64,000 bases of DNA from Lepagella muris (GTDB taxonomy: Bacteria > Bacteroidota > Bacteroidia > Bacteroidales > Muribaculaceae): contig NZ_SRYB01000008.1 of assembly GCF_004793975.1 (NCBI RefSeq), forward strand, positions 82,992-146,991, read 5' to 3'. The notes under the pieces were generated by a model. That model made no database searches and was not told the DNA's origin. It was given only the letters and a program-made list of their open reading frames with translations. The position numbers and the translations under genes were made by a program. Positions 51,571-60,520 of the stretch are shown here, in pieces (the stretch's first letter is position 1; every line of letters starts with the position of its first letter).

Positions 51571-52629
51571 TCATATTTTGCGGATGCCCATTATCTCACG
51601 CACGTCGCGCAGAGTGTCGGCAGCATACGCCCTCGCACGCTCTGCACCGTTTCTCACCACCTTCGAGAGATACTCGTCGTTGTTGCGGATGTCGAGGATA
51701 CGCTCCCTGATAGGCAGCGTCACCTTCAGCATATCCTCAGCAAGCTGCTTCTTCATGTCGCCGTAGCGGATGGAACAGTCGGCGTATGCCTGACGGTAAT
51801 GGTCAGCCACCTCCTTGCCGGATACAAGATCAAGAAGCAGGAAGAGGTTCTCCACCGGCTTGCTCACTACAGAGTTCGGCTCCTTCGGACCCTCATCAGT
51901 GACGGCACGCATCACCTTCTTGCGAAGAGTCTTCTCATCATCTATAAGATAGATACAGTTACCCTCGCTCTTACCCATCTTTCCGGATCCGTCAAGACCG
52001 GGCACCTTCAGAGCCTCGCCGCCGAAATTGAAATTGACGGGTTCGCCGAAATAGTCCACCTTATAGAAGGAGTTGAAACGACGTGCGAAACGACGGGTCA
52101 ACTCAAGATGCTGCTCCTGATCCTTACCTACCGGCACGTAATCGGCATGATGAATGAGGATATCGACAGCCATAAGGGTGGGATACGTCAGCAATCCGGC
52201 ATTCACACGCTGGTTGGTCTGATTACCGATTATCTCCTTCTCGATCTCATCGCTGTCGGAAGTGATGCCGAGAGCCTTACGAGCCTTATCCTTGAAAGAG
52301 GCGGTACGCATCAGTTCGCCGATACCCACGTGCATGTTGAGAAGAAGATACATCTCTGAGATCTCCGGCACGTCGCTCTGCACGTAAAGGATATTCTTCT
52401 CCGGATCAAGTCCGGCGGCAATATATTCCGCCAATATATCCTTTACGCTCTCATGAAGCATCTTGGGGTCAGGGTTCGTGGTCAAGGCATGGAGGTCGGC
52501 AATGAAGAAGCGGCAGTCATAGTCGTCCTGCATTCTCACGAATTTACTCAAAGCTCCATAATAGTTGCCCAGATGAAGATTTCCGGTAGAACGGATTCCA
52601 CTGAGCACCACTTTCTTATCTTTTTCCAT
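51571..52629 (-). CDS. trpS: Tryptophan--tRNA ligase
   Basis: 352 residues, class I synthetase. HIGH-type motif is GNLHLGNYYGAL near residue 19, and KMSKS appears as GKMGKSEGN. Also present are MADILIHHADYVPVG-type (here TLMAVDILIHHADYVPVGKD), RVNAGLLTYP and GLDGSGKMG. It attaches tryptophan to its tRNA. It may be co-transcribed with the downstream SpmAB-like gene. Confidence 0.96.
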   Translation of the reverse strand: MEKDKKVVLSGIRSTGNLHLGNYYGALSKFVRMQDDYDCRFFIADLHALTTNPDPKMLHESVKDILAEYIAAGLDPEKNILYVQSDVPEISEMYLLLNMHVGIGELMRTASFKDKARKALGITSDSDEIEKEIIGNQTNQRVNAGLLTYPTLMAVDILIHHADYVPVGKDQEQHLELTRRFARRFNSFYKVDYFGEPVNFNFGGEALKVPGLDGSGKMGKSEGNCIYLIDDEKTLRKKVMRAVTDEGPKEPNSVVSKPVENLFLLLDLVSGKEVADHYRQAYADCSIRYGDMKKQLAEDMLKVTLPIRERILDIRNNDEYLSKVVRNGAERARAYAADTLRDVREIMGIRKI

Positions 52630-52722
52630 ATCGATTAATGATGTATGTCGAATATTAACGTTGTATTAATTAAAAGCCATACCACGGAGCCATTATATAA
52701 TGGTCAGTACAGCAATAATCTG

Positions 52723-52730
52723 CAAAATTA
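52723..52730 (-). promoter_or_regulatory. Putative minus-7 box for trpS
   Basis: TAATTTTG on the minus strand, 94 bp before the trpS start; a second box (TAAATTTG, 52733-52740) lies beside it. Confidence 0.4.
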
Positions 52731-52832
52731 AACAAATTTATCGGATTACTCTCCATTACGTATTGTATTTTTTCCAATAGAAGCATCAACAGATGAGCAA
52801 GCACGGCATATATTTTTACGATATATCCCGAC

Positions 52833-52880
52833 AAAAAAAAGGACGACCCGGACCGAGGCATTAAGCCTGCGACCCGGGTC
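52833..52880 (-). terminator. Terminator of the GNAT gene
   Basis: GACCCGG (52845-52851) with CCGGGTC (52874-52880), with an inner AGGC/GCCT stem. On the minus strand it is followed by TCC and T8 (52833-52840). Confidence 0.85.
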
Positions 52881-52958
52881 TCGAGTTATGTAAGCCGGAA
52901 ATTTCTTTATATTGTCACGATAATTGCCAAGAAAATTGCCACGTCAGTCCGACCTACG

Positions 52959-53498
52959 TCAGATTCCATGCCCTACATTATATACCTCCTTCAGCATATC
53001 ACGTATGGAATCCTTATTATGGAGAGAGACATTCCCATGAGTCATCAGCAGCATCTTCACAGGCTGCTTATCGCCACTATAAGGGGGCTGCATATAGTCA
53101 AACTCCTGACGCACACGGAAGCCATTGTTCTCATAGAATTTTATGCGTCGCTCGGCATCAGGAGTTACAGGCGGTTCCACCTCAAGAAGCACGTCCTCAC
53201 TTACCGTCTTGAAAAGATGACCAAGCATCTTACGCCCTATATTGTTGCCCCTCCTTTCGGGAATCACAGCAAAGTGCTCCACGTATGTATAGCCCTCAAA
53301 TTCCCAATAAGATAGGAACCCAAGGAACAAGTCGCCATCTTTGACGGCAAAGGCGTGAAACTTTCCGTGTTTCATCTTTATGAATTCGGAAAGATGACGC
53401 TCATCCTCATAATCACGCCTCTCTTCGGGAGGGAATGATTCATTATATAGCTGCAGGAACGACGGATAGTCCTCCTCTTTAAGTTCCACAAATTCCAT
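52959..53498 (-). CDS. GNAT family N-acetyltransferase
   Basis: 179 residues. YPSFLQLYNESFPPEERRD near the start, then motif A VEHFAVIPERRGNNIGRKML (R-R-x-N-x-G-x-K in place of the usual Q/R-x-x-G-x-G/A), then VTPDAERRIKFYENNGF. The substrate is not predictable. Not related to the toxin-type GNAT at 37.9 kb. Monocistronic with a strong terminator. Confidence 0.88.
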   Translation of the reverse strand: MEFVELKEEDYPSFLQLYNESFPPEERRDYEDERHLSEFIKMKHGKFHAFAVKDGDLFLGFLSYWEFEGYTYVEHFAVIPERRGNNIGRKMLGHLFKTVSEDVLLEVEPPVTPDAERRIKFYENNGFRVRQEFDYMQPPYSGDKQPVKMLLMTHGNVSLHNKDSIRDMLKEVYNVGHGI

Positions 53499-53810
53499 AT
53501 TCCAATATTTACTTTTGCAAGCCCACCAAACAGCAGACTTTATTTTATAACAATCAAATTAGCCAAATAGATAATCAATTTCTCTGTTTTTTATCTATTT
53601 TATTTCCAATAACGTATACATCAGCAAATTAAAACTTGACAATTTATCTATTTTTATCGCTGATTTTTCCTTTGACAATTATTTTATCACTCAATTGCGA
53701 TTTTATACGGGTATTTTTACTTAATTTTGCAGACCGGGGAGGGAACAACAGGTATCACCTGCTCCACCTCTCACCCGCAAGTCTTACATTCATAATTGAA
53801 TATAGTATCT
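53499..53810. other. AT-rich divergent promoter interval
   Basis: Contains divergent starts of the GNAT and outer-membrane barrel genes. TAATTTTG (53722-53729, plus strand) is a likely minus-7 box for the barrel gene. AATTTATCTATTTTTAT-type tracts occur. No gene seen. Confidence 0.5.
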
Positions 53811-54506
53811 ATGCACATATCCCGTATACTGACGTCTGTCGCAATGACTTCATTCGCGCTATCCATGTCGGCATCTGATTTCATCAATACCGAGCCGGCG
53901 GAAAATCTCTTCAACTTCGGCGTGAGAATAGGAATGAACGCCTCCAACCGCACATTCAACAACAATTACTTTGACAAATGGAACGTCAACAGCTGGGGCA
54001 CCGGTTTCGATGCCGGGGTGGTGGTCAACATCAACATGCGAGAGTTTTTCTCTCTACAGCCGGGGTTCTTCTTCCAGTCAAGAAGCGGCAACTATTCCCT
54101 GGTGGAGGAATATATCAACAATCGCGACGAGAAAGACAATTTCATTCAGATCGGCGACTACAGAATCTATAATTTCGTCATTCCCGTCATGGCATCGTTC
54201 AGATTCAGCATCGCCGACAATCTGAAATGGCTCGTGGAGGCAGGTCCGTATGCCCAGTTCAAGCTTCATGCCACGGATGCCGACAAGATTGAGGTGATAA
54301 GCCAAGACTCAAGAGGTTCCATCAACAAGGAATCGGCAAAAAGCAATTTCACCGATTTCGGTGTAAAGATGGGCACCGGCATAATGCTCAACAACAAGTA
54401 CTCATTCTCCATACATTACATGGCAGGCGCCACCAACGTATGGAAAGCACCCTACGAAGGTGGTAAGAACAAGGCGTGGACCTTCACCTTGGGCTACGAT
54501 TTCTGA
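53811..54506 (+). CDS. Outer-membrane beta-barrel protein (PorT/OMP_b-brl_2 type)
   Basis: 231 residues with a signal peptide (cleavage near SMSASD). Alternating hydrophobic strands continue to the end, with FNFGVRIGMNAS early, LQPGFFFQSRS in the middle, and a terminal aromatic (TLGYDF), as in outer-membrane barrels. Small eight-stranded barrel is likely. The start is set at MHISRIL, from which the signal peptide begins; an ATG at 53796 adds five residues. The 3' end overlaps miaA by 13 bp in convergent orientation. Confidence 0.82.
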   Translation: MHISRILTSVAMTSFALSMSASDFINTEPAENLFNFGVRIGMNASNRTFNNNYFDKWNVNSWGTGFDAGVVVNINMREFFSLQPGFFFQSRSGNYSLVEEYINNRDEKDNFIQIGDYRIYNFVIPVMASFRFSIADNLKWLVEAGPYAQFKLHATDADKIEVISQDSRGSINKESAKSNFTDFGVKMGTGIMLNNKYSFSIHYMAGATNVWKAPYEGGKNKAWTFTLGYDF

Positions 54507-55411
54507 CGCAGCTTCCAATCTTCCACCATACCAATTATCCCGGCGGCATTCGCTGAAGTGCCGTCGCTGAAATCCAATCGCGTCATGCCCGGATCGCGCT
54601 TATACCACGTAAGCTGCTTCTTGGCATAGACGCGAGTGTTTTTCTGCATACGCGCCACTGCCTCATCCTTCGTGAACGTGCCGTCGAACCATGCGAACAT
54701 CTCCTTCAATCCCACCGTGTTCAGAGAATTGAGATGACGGAGAGGATACACTCTACGCGCCTCCTCCTCCAAACCGGATTCCATCATATTATCCACCCTT
54801 GCGTTGATGCGACTGAAAAGCCGCTCCCTATCCCCTTCAAGACATACCTTTATTATATCAAACGGACGCTTTTTCCTCTCCCCCGTAATCAGCGAGGAAT
54901 ATGGTGCTCCTGCCGTTACGGAAATCTCCACTGCATGAAACACCCGCTTCATATTGCAGAGATCCACCTTTGCGTAATGCACCGGATCAAGCGCAAGAAG
55001 ACGCAGACGTAGCCAGTCATCGCCCCTCTCCCGCCATTCCTCCATCAGCGAGGCCCGCAGTTCTGCCGGCACGGTCGGGAGATCGTCTATGCCGTGGCAC
55101 AAGGCATCGACATACATCATCGAGCCGCCACACACCACTGCCGGACGCCCCTCACTGAAAAGCGACTCCGCTACGGTAAGCGCATCCCGCTCAAACTCAC
55201 TCGCGCTATAGTAGGCATCAAGCGGAAGCATACCCACCAGATGATGCCTCACTCCCCCCATCTCCTCCACAGTAGGGGCAGCCGTCACTATCGGTATGTC
55301 GCGGTAAATCTGACGGCTATCGGCAGAAATAACGTCGGCATCCAAGCGACGTGCCACCTCAACGGCAAGGGCCGACTTCCCGGAGGCTGTCGGCCCTGTT
55401 ATGACGATCAT
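54494..55411 (-). CDS. miaA: tRNA dimethylallyltransferase
   Basis: Transfers a dimethylallyl group to N6 of A37 in tRNAs reading U-starting codons. The 305-residue protein has the P-loop GPTASGKSALAVEVA at the N-terminus, DVISADSRQIYRDI, VVCGGSMMYVDAL and the C-terminal KNTRVYAKKQLTWYKRD. The start MIVITGPT is typical; the frame continues upstream to 55447 over pepT. The gene begins 11 bp after pepT, probably as an operon. Confidence 0.95.
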   Translation of the reverse strand: MIVITGPTASGKSALAVEVARRLDADVISADSRQIYRDIPIVTAAPTVEEMGGVRHHLVGMLPLDAYYSASEFERDALTVAESLFSEGRPAVVCGGSMMYVDALCHGIDDLPTVPAELRASLMEEWRERGDDWLRLRLLALDPVHYAKVDLCNMKRVFHAVEISVTAGAPYSSLITGERKKRPFDIIKVCLEGDRERLFSRINARVDNMMESGLEEEARRVYPLRHLNSLNTVGLKEMFAWFDGTFTKDEAVARMQKNTRVYAKKQLTWYKRDPGMTRLDFSDGTSANAAGIIGMVEDWKLRQKS

Positions 55412-55422
55412 CAATGCCCGGC

Positions 55423-56643
55423 TCACTTCTCTACAGCCAGTCGGCAAATATTTACTATCACATCCGTGGCTTTCTCCATCGACTGGATGGCCACGTATTC
55501 ATAACGTCCGTGGAAGTTTTCTCCTCCGGCAAAGATATTCGGGCATGGGAGACCCTTGAATGATAACTGCGCGCCATCTGTGCCACCACGTATGGGCTGC
55601 ACCTTCGGCTGCACGCCCGCCTCCAGCATCGCCTTCTCCGCCAGTTCGACCACGTGCATGACCGGTTCAATCTTCTCACGCATATTATAATACTGGTCTC
55701 TGATCTCTACCGACGCGCAGCCGGGATATTCCGTATTAGTCTTCCTCACGAGATGCTCGATCTCCTTCTTGCGGCTTTCGAAACGTGCGCGGTCATGATC
55801 GCGTATTATATATGTAAGCACAGTCTGCTCAACGGAGCCCTCGATTCCCACGAGATGATAGAATCCCTCATACCCCTCGGTGTGCTCCGGAGTCTCCCAA
55901 CGTGGAAGCATTACGATAAACTGGGTGGCGACACGCATGGAATTGATCATCTTATGCTTCGCACTGCCGGGATGCACATTGCGTCCGCGGATAATGACCT
56001 TGGCACTGGCGGCATTGAAATTCTCAAATTCCAACTCACCCACGGCACCACCATCCATCGTATACGCGAAATCCGCTCCAAAACGCGCCACATCAAATTT
56101 ATGTGCGCCCTGCCCTATCTCCTCATCCGGATTAAACGCGATGCGTATCTTACCATGTTTTATCTCAGGATGCGCCTGAAGATAAGCCACAGCAGTCACA
56201 ATCTCAGCAATACCCGCCTTATCATCGGCACCAAGCAGCGTGGTTCCGTCAGTCACGATCAGATCCTGACCCACATAATTCAACAGCTCCGGGAATTCCA
56301 TCGGAGATAGCACGATCCCCTCCTTTTCATTGAGAGTAATGTCAAGCCCGTCATAACCTTCCACGATACGCGGCTTGACGTGCTTGCCGCTCATGTCGGG
56401 AGACGTGTCGAGGTGAGCTATAAAACCTATCACCGGGGCATCCGTATCACAGTTGGCAGGCAAAGTTGCCATCAGATATCCATTCGCATCAAGCGAGATA
56501 TCCTCGAGTCCCATCCCTTCAAGCTGCTCCTTCAGATATTCCGCAAAGATCATCTGTCCGGGCGTGGAGGGTGTCATATTGGTTAGTTCGTCGCTTTGTG
56601 TGTCAAAAGCCACGTAACTGAGAAATCGGTCTGTTACTGTCAT
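55423..56643 (-). CDS. pepT: Peptidase T (tripeptide aminopeptidase)
   Basis: Removes the N-terminal residue of tripeptides. A dizinc M20-family enzyme of 406 residues. The start (TVTDRFLSYVAFDTQSDE), metal ligand motif HLDTSPDMSG, GADDKAGIAEI, FNPDEEIGQGA and TMDGGAVGELEFE match PepT rather than other M20 peptidases. The C-terminus has PIRGGTDGAQLSFKGLPCPN. An upstream start at 56706 passes through untranslated leader sequence. TAATTTTG (56742-56749, minus) is a probable minus-7 box. Confidence 0.95.
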   Translation of the reverse strand: MTVTDRFLSYVAFDTQSDELTNMTPSTPGQMIFAEYLKEQLEGMGLEDISLDANGYLMATLPANCDTDAPVIGFIAHLDTSPDMSGKHVKPRIVEGYDGLDITLNEKEGIVLSPMEFPELLNYVGQDLIVTDGTTLLGADDKAGIAEIVTAVAYLQAHPEIKHGKIRIAFNPDEEIGQGAHKFDVARFGADFAYTMDGGAVGELEFENFNAASAKVIIRGRNVHPGSAKHKMINSMRVATQFIVMLPRWETPEHTEGYEGFYHLVGIEGSVEQTVLTYIIRDHDRARFESRKKEIEHLVRKTNTEYPGCASVEIRDQYYNMREKIEPVMHVVELAEKAMLEAGVQPKVQPIRGGTDGAQLSFKGLPCPNIFAGGENFHGRYEYVAIQSMEKATDVIVNICRLAVEK

Positions 56644-57025
56644 GGTAAAAGTATCTGTTTTTTTATTAATATTGTCAGATTCGAGTCCCTCATATCCATC
56701 CTGCACGAATCTACGTTTTGAAGTTTATATAACTTCATTTGCAAAATTATAAAAAAATAATTAGTTACGAAAATTAATTTTTCATCCCCGGTTTCATCAT
56801 ATTCTCCATAAAAAAGACGCTGATATACGCTAAAAAAATTTAACTATTTATAGTGTTGATTTATTGAAATTTAACTCACTATTCACAAAATAACCGGCAA
56901 AAAAACTCAAAAAAAAGCACATAAAATTTGCACGGTTCAAAAAAAGTTCCTAACTTTGCACCGCAATTGAGAGAGACACCGACACTAAAACAAGTGAAAC
57001 GGACGCTTTCAAAGCAAAAAGACCT
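56644..57025. other. Intergenic interval with divergent promoters
   Basis: AT-rich spacer with A tracts; holds the pepT box on the minus strand and the strong tRNA promoter on the plus strand. No gene seen. Confidence 0.6.
56927..56958 (+). promoter_or_regulatory. Consensus promoter of the tRNA cluster
   Basis: TTTG (56927-56930), a 20-bp spacer and TAACTTTG (56951-56958): the full Bacteroidetes housekeeping promoter, 67 bp upstream of the first tRNA-Asn. Best promoter in the window. Confidence 0.8.
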
Positions 57026-57099
57026 GCTTCAGTAGCTCAGTTGGTTAGAGCACCTGACTGTTAATCAGGGGGTCGTTGGTTCAAGCCCATCCTGAAGCG
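57026..57099 (+). tRNA. tRNA-Asn (GTT), copy 1
   Basis: 74 nt. Acceptor GCTTCAG/CTGAAGC, D-arm GCTC/GAGC, anticodon stem CCTGA/TCAGG with loop CTGTTAA (anticodon GTT), T-loop TTCAAGC, discriminator G. CCA is not encoded. The T-stem (GTTGG/CCATC) has one T-T mismatch. Confidence 0.95.
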
Positions 57100-57148
57100 C
57101 AACAAGCTGATAAGAGAATCAGCAATCTCGAACCTCAAATAAAAACCT

Positions 57149-57222
57149 GCTTCAGTAGCTCAGTTGGTTAGAGCACCTGACTGTTAATCAGGGGGTCGTT
57201 GGTTCAAGCCCATCCTGAAGCG
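57149..57222 (+). tRNA. tRNA-Asn (GTT), copy 2
   Basis: Identical to copy 1, 123 bp downstream; the 49-bp spacer is also repeated exactly. Confidence 0.95.
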
Positions 57223-57271
57223 CAACAAGCTGATAAGAGAATCAGCAATCTCGAACCTCAAATAAAAACCT

Positions 57272-57345
57272 GCTTCAGTAGCTCAGTTGGTTAGAGCACC
57301 TGACTGTTAATCAGGGGGTCGTTGGTTCAAGCCCATCCTGAAGCG
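57272..57345 (+). tRNA. tRNA-Asn (GTT), copy 3
   Basis: Identical to copies 1 and 2, again at 123-bp spacing. Confidence 0.95.
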
Positions 57346-57394
57346 CAACAAGCTGATAAGAGAATCAGCAATCTCGAACCTCAAATAAAAACCT

Positions 57395-57468
57395 GCTTCA
57401 GTAGCTCAGTTGGTTAGAGCACCTGACTGTTAATCAGGGGGTCGTTGGTTCAAGCCCATCCTGAAGCG
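57395..57468 (+). tRNA. tRNA-Asn (GTT), copy 4
   Basis: Identical to the others; the sequence after it differs from the shared spacer and leads to tRNA-Lys. Confidence 0.95.
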
Positions 57469-57512
57469 CAAGACTTCATGACAGAGCGCACGTCGCCGTC
57501 GGAAGCAATGTT

Positions 57513-57585
57513 GATTCGCTAGCTCAGCTGGTAGAGCACAACACTTTTAATGTTGGGGTCCTGGGTTCGAGCCCCAGGCGGATCA
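57513..57585 (+). tRNA. tRNA-Lys (TTT)
   Basis: 73 nt. Acceptor GATTCGC/GCGGATC (one T-G pair), anticodon stem CAACA/TGTTG with loop CTTTTAA (anticodon TTT), T-arm CTGGG-TTCGAGC-CCCAG, discriminator A. Its 3' end is the likely attachment site of the element that follows. Confidence 0.95.
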
Positions 57586-58064
57586 CTAAAGGGTCACTTT
57601 TCAGTGGCCCTTTTTTCGTGTCCGTAAGTGACTGATGTGCAAGTGTTAGCAATTTTATAAAATCTTGATTTAGAAAGATTTAGCACAAACCGTATTTCCT
57701 GCCGATAGCCAAAGTTAGCATTTGTTAGTTCGGAATTAGCACATTATCTTTGGTACAGATTTCGTGAATGTACCACAAAAAAGTACCACAAATGTACCAG
57801 CTTTTCCAACAAATATCAGCCGTTGTCTCCTGCCCCGGTCTTGCCATAGCGACCGGAGCCTGTTTAGAGTGCCAACTCTCTGATATTTGCTATTTTGTGC
57901 TAAATGTTTCCAAAAGATTCGGGGCGTGCAACAGCCTCGTTGTTGGATGCGTTGAAATGGTATGTGGTACACGTGTGGTACATTTCCCGGAATTTGTGGT
58001 ACACGCTTTTTCGTGTACCACATCACGAGAAATTTGAATGTATCATTCTTAAAATCTTTTACTT
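57586..58064. other. Element left-end region with TGTACCAC/GTGGTACA site cluster
   Basis: No gene. The word TGTACCAC or its complement occurs in full at 57769-57776, 57964-57971, 57975-57982, 57996-58003 and 58014-58021. Near copies lie at 57751-57757, 57783-57789 and 57793-57800. A separate TTAGCAC/GTTAGCA series lies at 57645-57745. These are candidates for integrase arm sites or regulator sites. Confidence 0.6.
57591..57616 (+). terminator. Terminator of the tRNA cluster
   Basis: Stem GGGTCACT (57591-57598) with AGTGGCCC (57603-57610), one G-T pair, followed directly by T6. Confidence 0.92.
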
Positions 58065-59189
58065 ATGGCAGGAATACCACAGATCAAGATTGTTTTCGAC
58101 CGCCGCAAGAAGGCATCGGCCGTCAACCCCGGCACCGTGGAGATTGAGGTGTCGTACAACCGTGAGCGCGTCCGTCTCTCCACCGGCGTGGCTGTACTCA
58201 AGCAGCAGTGGAACGGCAAGGAGGTGGTCAACCACCCTCAGGCCGACCATCTGAACGAGCAGATACGCCGTGTCTATGACGGTCTGCATGAGAAGATGTC
58301 GTCCATAGCCTCGACAAAGGGCGAATACGACCTGTCGCTTCTCAAAAAGGTCAAGAAAACGAAGTTGCAGGGTTCGTCGGCAAGTTTTCTCGACTGGCTG
58401 GAGGAACGTATCGACATGCGCCCGGTCACGGAGTCAACACGCAAGCAGCACAAGGTGATGCTCAAATGCCTGCGCGACTTCGGGCTGATACGCTTCTTCA
58501 GCGACCTCACCCCAAAGAACATCAGATTATGGGACGATTTCATACGCAAGCGTGTGACAGCCCAGGCATCGGTTCACGGCTATCACAAACGCCTCAAACC
58601 CTATATCGTGGAGGCGATACAGTTTGAGAAGCTGGAGTCCAACCCATACGACGGCATGAGGATTTCGCGTGGAAAATCGGAGGGCATAAAATTCCTTACC
58701 GAAGAGGAACGTGATCGCGTGGAAGCCCTTGAACTCTACGGCATGACCGAGAAAGTGCGCGATATGTTTATCTTCTCATGCTACACAGGGCTGGCGTACT
58801 CCGACCTTGTGAAGATCAAGAAGTCGGACGTGTTCAGGCAGGGCGAGGACTACTGCATACGAGACAAGCGTATGAAAACCGGTATGCCCTATACGATTGT
58901 GCTGTTGCCTAAGGCGATAGCCATATTGAAAAAGTACAACTACAACCTCAATCTGATGAGCAACCAGAAATGCAACGACCAGTTGAAGATAATCGCCAAC
59001 CTTGCCAGTCTGCACATCAACCTGACAATGCACGTAGGCCGCCACACGTTTGCAACGTGGGCGTTGACAAAAGGCGTGGGTATCGAGACTGTGAGCAAGA
59101 TGCTCGCCCACTCCAACGTGGCAATGACCGAGAAATACGCCCATGTGCTTCAGACGAGCGTCATACAGGGCTTCGGTAAACTTAAATAA
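58065..59189 (+). CDS. int: Tyrosine-type site-specific integrase
   Basis: 374 residues. An N-terminal SAM-like DNA-binding domain (about 100-200) precedes the catalytic domain. HVGRHTFATW gives His 323 and Arg 326. MLAHSNVAMTEKYAHV gives His 349 and nucleophile Tyr 358. Lys in KTGMPY (about 271) is the beta-strand lysine. In TGLAYSDL the first catalytic Arg position is Ala 244, as in many Bacteroidetes integrases (IntDOT also lacks this Arg), so the activity is not ruled out. It lies ~480 bp from tRNA-Lys, the probable insertion site. Confidence 0.9.
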   Translation: MAGIPQIKIVFDRRKKASAVNPGTVEIEVSYNRERVRLSTGVAVLKQQWNGKEVVNHPQADHLNEQIRRVYDGLHEKMSSIASTKGEYDLSLLKKVKKTKLQGSSASFLDWLEERIDMRPVTESTRKQHKVMLKCLRDFGLIRFFSDLTPKNIRLWDDFIRKRVTAQASVHGYHKRLKPYIVEAIQFEKLESNPYDGMRISRGKSEGIKFLTEEERDRVEALELYGMTEKVRDMFIFSCYTGLAYSDLVKIKKSDVFRQGEDYCIRDKRMKTGMPYTIVLLPKAIAILKKYNYNLNLMSNQKCNDQLKIIANLASLHINLTMHVGRHTFATWALTKGVGIETVSKMLAHSNVAMTEKYAHVLQTSVIQGFGKLK

Positions 59190-59215
59190 TCTCTACCTTA
59201 ACATGGGTGCAGCCG

Positions 59216-59680
59216 TCACTTCTTCCGGGAGGTGGCGGCTTTCTCTTTTGCAGACAGTTCAGAGCGTAGCCGTTCTATCTCCTTCGCCTGTTCATCAATC
59301 CTCTTTTCCAGACGTTCAAGCCGGTTATTCATCGGCCCCATGAAGGCCGTCATGTTCTTTATGATCTCAGCCATGTCAGCGAGGATATATGAGAAGCGGT
59401 CCATCTGCGGCGGCTCCGGATCCGCTTCCGGCTGTCGTGGAACTGTCTCCTGTATCATGTTCCCATTCCCGTTCCATATCCAATCGAAACTCAGGGGCTG
59501 GTATATGCTGCACAGGCTTTTGACAAAGCGTTCCGTCACTTTGGATTTGCCGGTTATCACCTGTGACACGACACTGGGATTGTAGCCCATCTTTTCCGCA
59601 ATGACACGGTTGGAGTTGAACAGCCTGTTGTCTTTCAGCCATTCCATCGCCTGTCTCACCCTATTTCTTATGTTGTCCAT
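59216..59680 (-). CDS. XRE-type HTH regulator with C-terminal coiled coil
   Basis: 154 residues from MDNIRNRV. An HTH region (NRVIAEKMGYNPSVVSQVIT, about 21-40) resembles a phage repressor. The C-terminus (about 100-150, LERLEKRIDEQAKEIERLRS) is a coiled coil for oligomerisation. It is transcribed towards the integrase and away from the excisionase-like gene, the layout of a repressor. The upstream extension to 59740 is not preferred. Confidence 0.75.
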   Translation of the reverse strand: MDNIRNRVRQAMEWLKDNRLFNSNRVIAEKMGYNPSVVSQVITGKSKVTERFVKSLCSIYQPLSFDWIWNGNGNMIQETVPRQPEADPEPPQMDRFSYILADMAEIIKNMTAFMGPMNNRLERLEKRIDEQAKEIERLRSELSAKEKAATSRKK

Positions 59681-59891
59681 AAACTCATGTTTATATTTTA
59701 TAATAAATTTGATTAGGTATTTCCAATAATAACACTTCAAACAATCATTTAGTACAATTAGTTTGTTAGTGTTAATGCAACTACCTAATTTAGATTAATT
59801 ATTTCTAATTGCAAAGATAATCATTTTTCTAAACATAGCTAATGGTTGCTAAAAGAAAAAATGTCAAACAGCTTATAAAACGGATACGACT

Positions 59892-60221
59892 ATGAGTGAA
59901 GACAGACGCATAACAATGAGGCTCACAAGGATTGAGAACACCCTTGAAGAGATAAAGCGGAACATCACCGCACCGGTGCCTCCCGACAGAAAGATAACCG
60001 TGCGTGAGGCGGCGGAGATCATGCACTGTTCAGACCAGCGTGTACGCGACGCGATACATGACGGCTCCCTGAAAGCGGAGCGTAACGGGCGGCGTTTTTT
60101 CCTCTCTCTTTACGATGTGAGGGAGCGTGCCGGATACGCAACACTTGAAAAAAACGGCAGACCTGATTCATTTAATCTTAAAGGACGAAATTATGACTAC
60201 ACAACAGATCAAAGAGATTGA
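59892..60221 (+). CDS. Excisionase/MerR-like small DNA-binding protein
   Basis: 109 residues. TVREAAEIMHCSDQRVRDAI then DGSLKAERNGRRFF is a winged-helix excisionase-type motif (helix_turn_helix_17 class). First gene of the rightward set, divergent from the repressor. Roles in excision or control are likely, not proven. Confidence 0.75.
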   Translation: MSEDRRITMRLTRIENTLEEIKRNITAPVPPDRKITVREAAEIMHCSDQRVRDAIHDGSLKAERNGRRFFLSLYDVRERAGYATLEKNGRPDSFNLKGRNYDYTTDQRD

Positions 60222-60468
60222 CTCCAAGTGTCTTAACGACTATCTCGCCACGCTACCCCATACTGACCACCGTTTTTTCGTGACAGCGGTAGTAAGAGCC
60301 TGCGGAGAAGGCATCAAACGCAAGACATTCTATAACTGGAAAGCCGGATGCTGCTGCATACCCTCCTTCTGCAAGAAAGAGATAGAGAGGATTGCCGGAT
60401 GTGTGGTGTTCCCGAAGGAACTATATGTGACAGACCGCGATGTTGACACTCCAAGCGGAAAAGCCTGA
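60193..60468 (+). CDS. Small protein of unknown function in the element
   Basis: 91 residues, starting MTTQQIKEIDSK; an AAAGGACG ribosome site precedes this ATG. It overlaps the previous gene by 29 bp. FYNWKAGCCCIP is cysteine-rich; a possible HTH precedes it (VVRACGEGIKRKTFYNW). It may be a regulator. No family named. Confidence 0.6.
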   Translation: MTTQQIKEIDSKCLNDYLATLPHTDHRFFVTAVVRACGEGIKRKTFYNWKAGCCCIPSFCKKEIERIAGCVVFPKELYVTDRDVDTPSGKA

Positions 60469-60520
60469 GGCATACGCACAACTCCAATATATATGTACCC
60501 CAAGAATATAAACAGCCGAA

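Noticed and set aside
52670..52861. A 63-codon minus-strand frame near trpS
   Set aside because: It begins in a terminator, overlaps promoter boxes and has no protein signature.
54734..55504. Plus-strand frames inside miaA and pepT
   Set aside because: Antisense to well-identified enzymes.
57026..57468. The 123-bp tandem array as a phage or plasmid origin iteron set
   Set aside because: Each unit folds into a complete tRNA-Asn with conserved anticodon and T-loop; the repetition is of tRNA genes.
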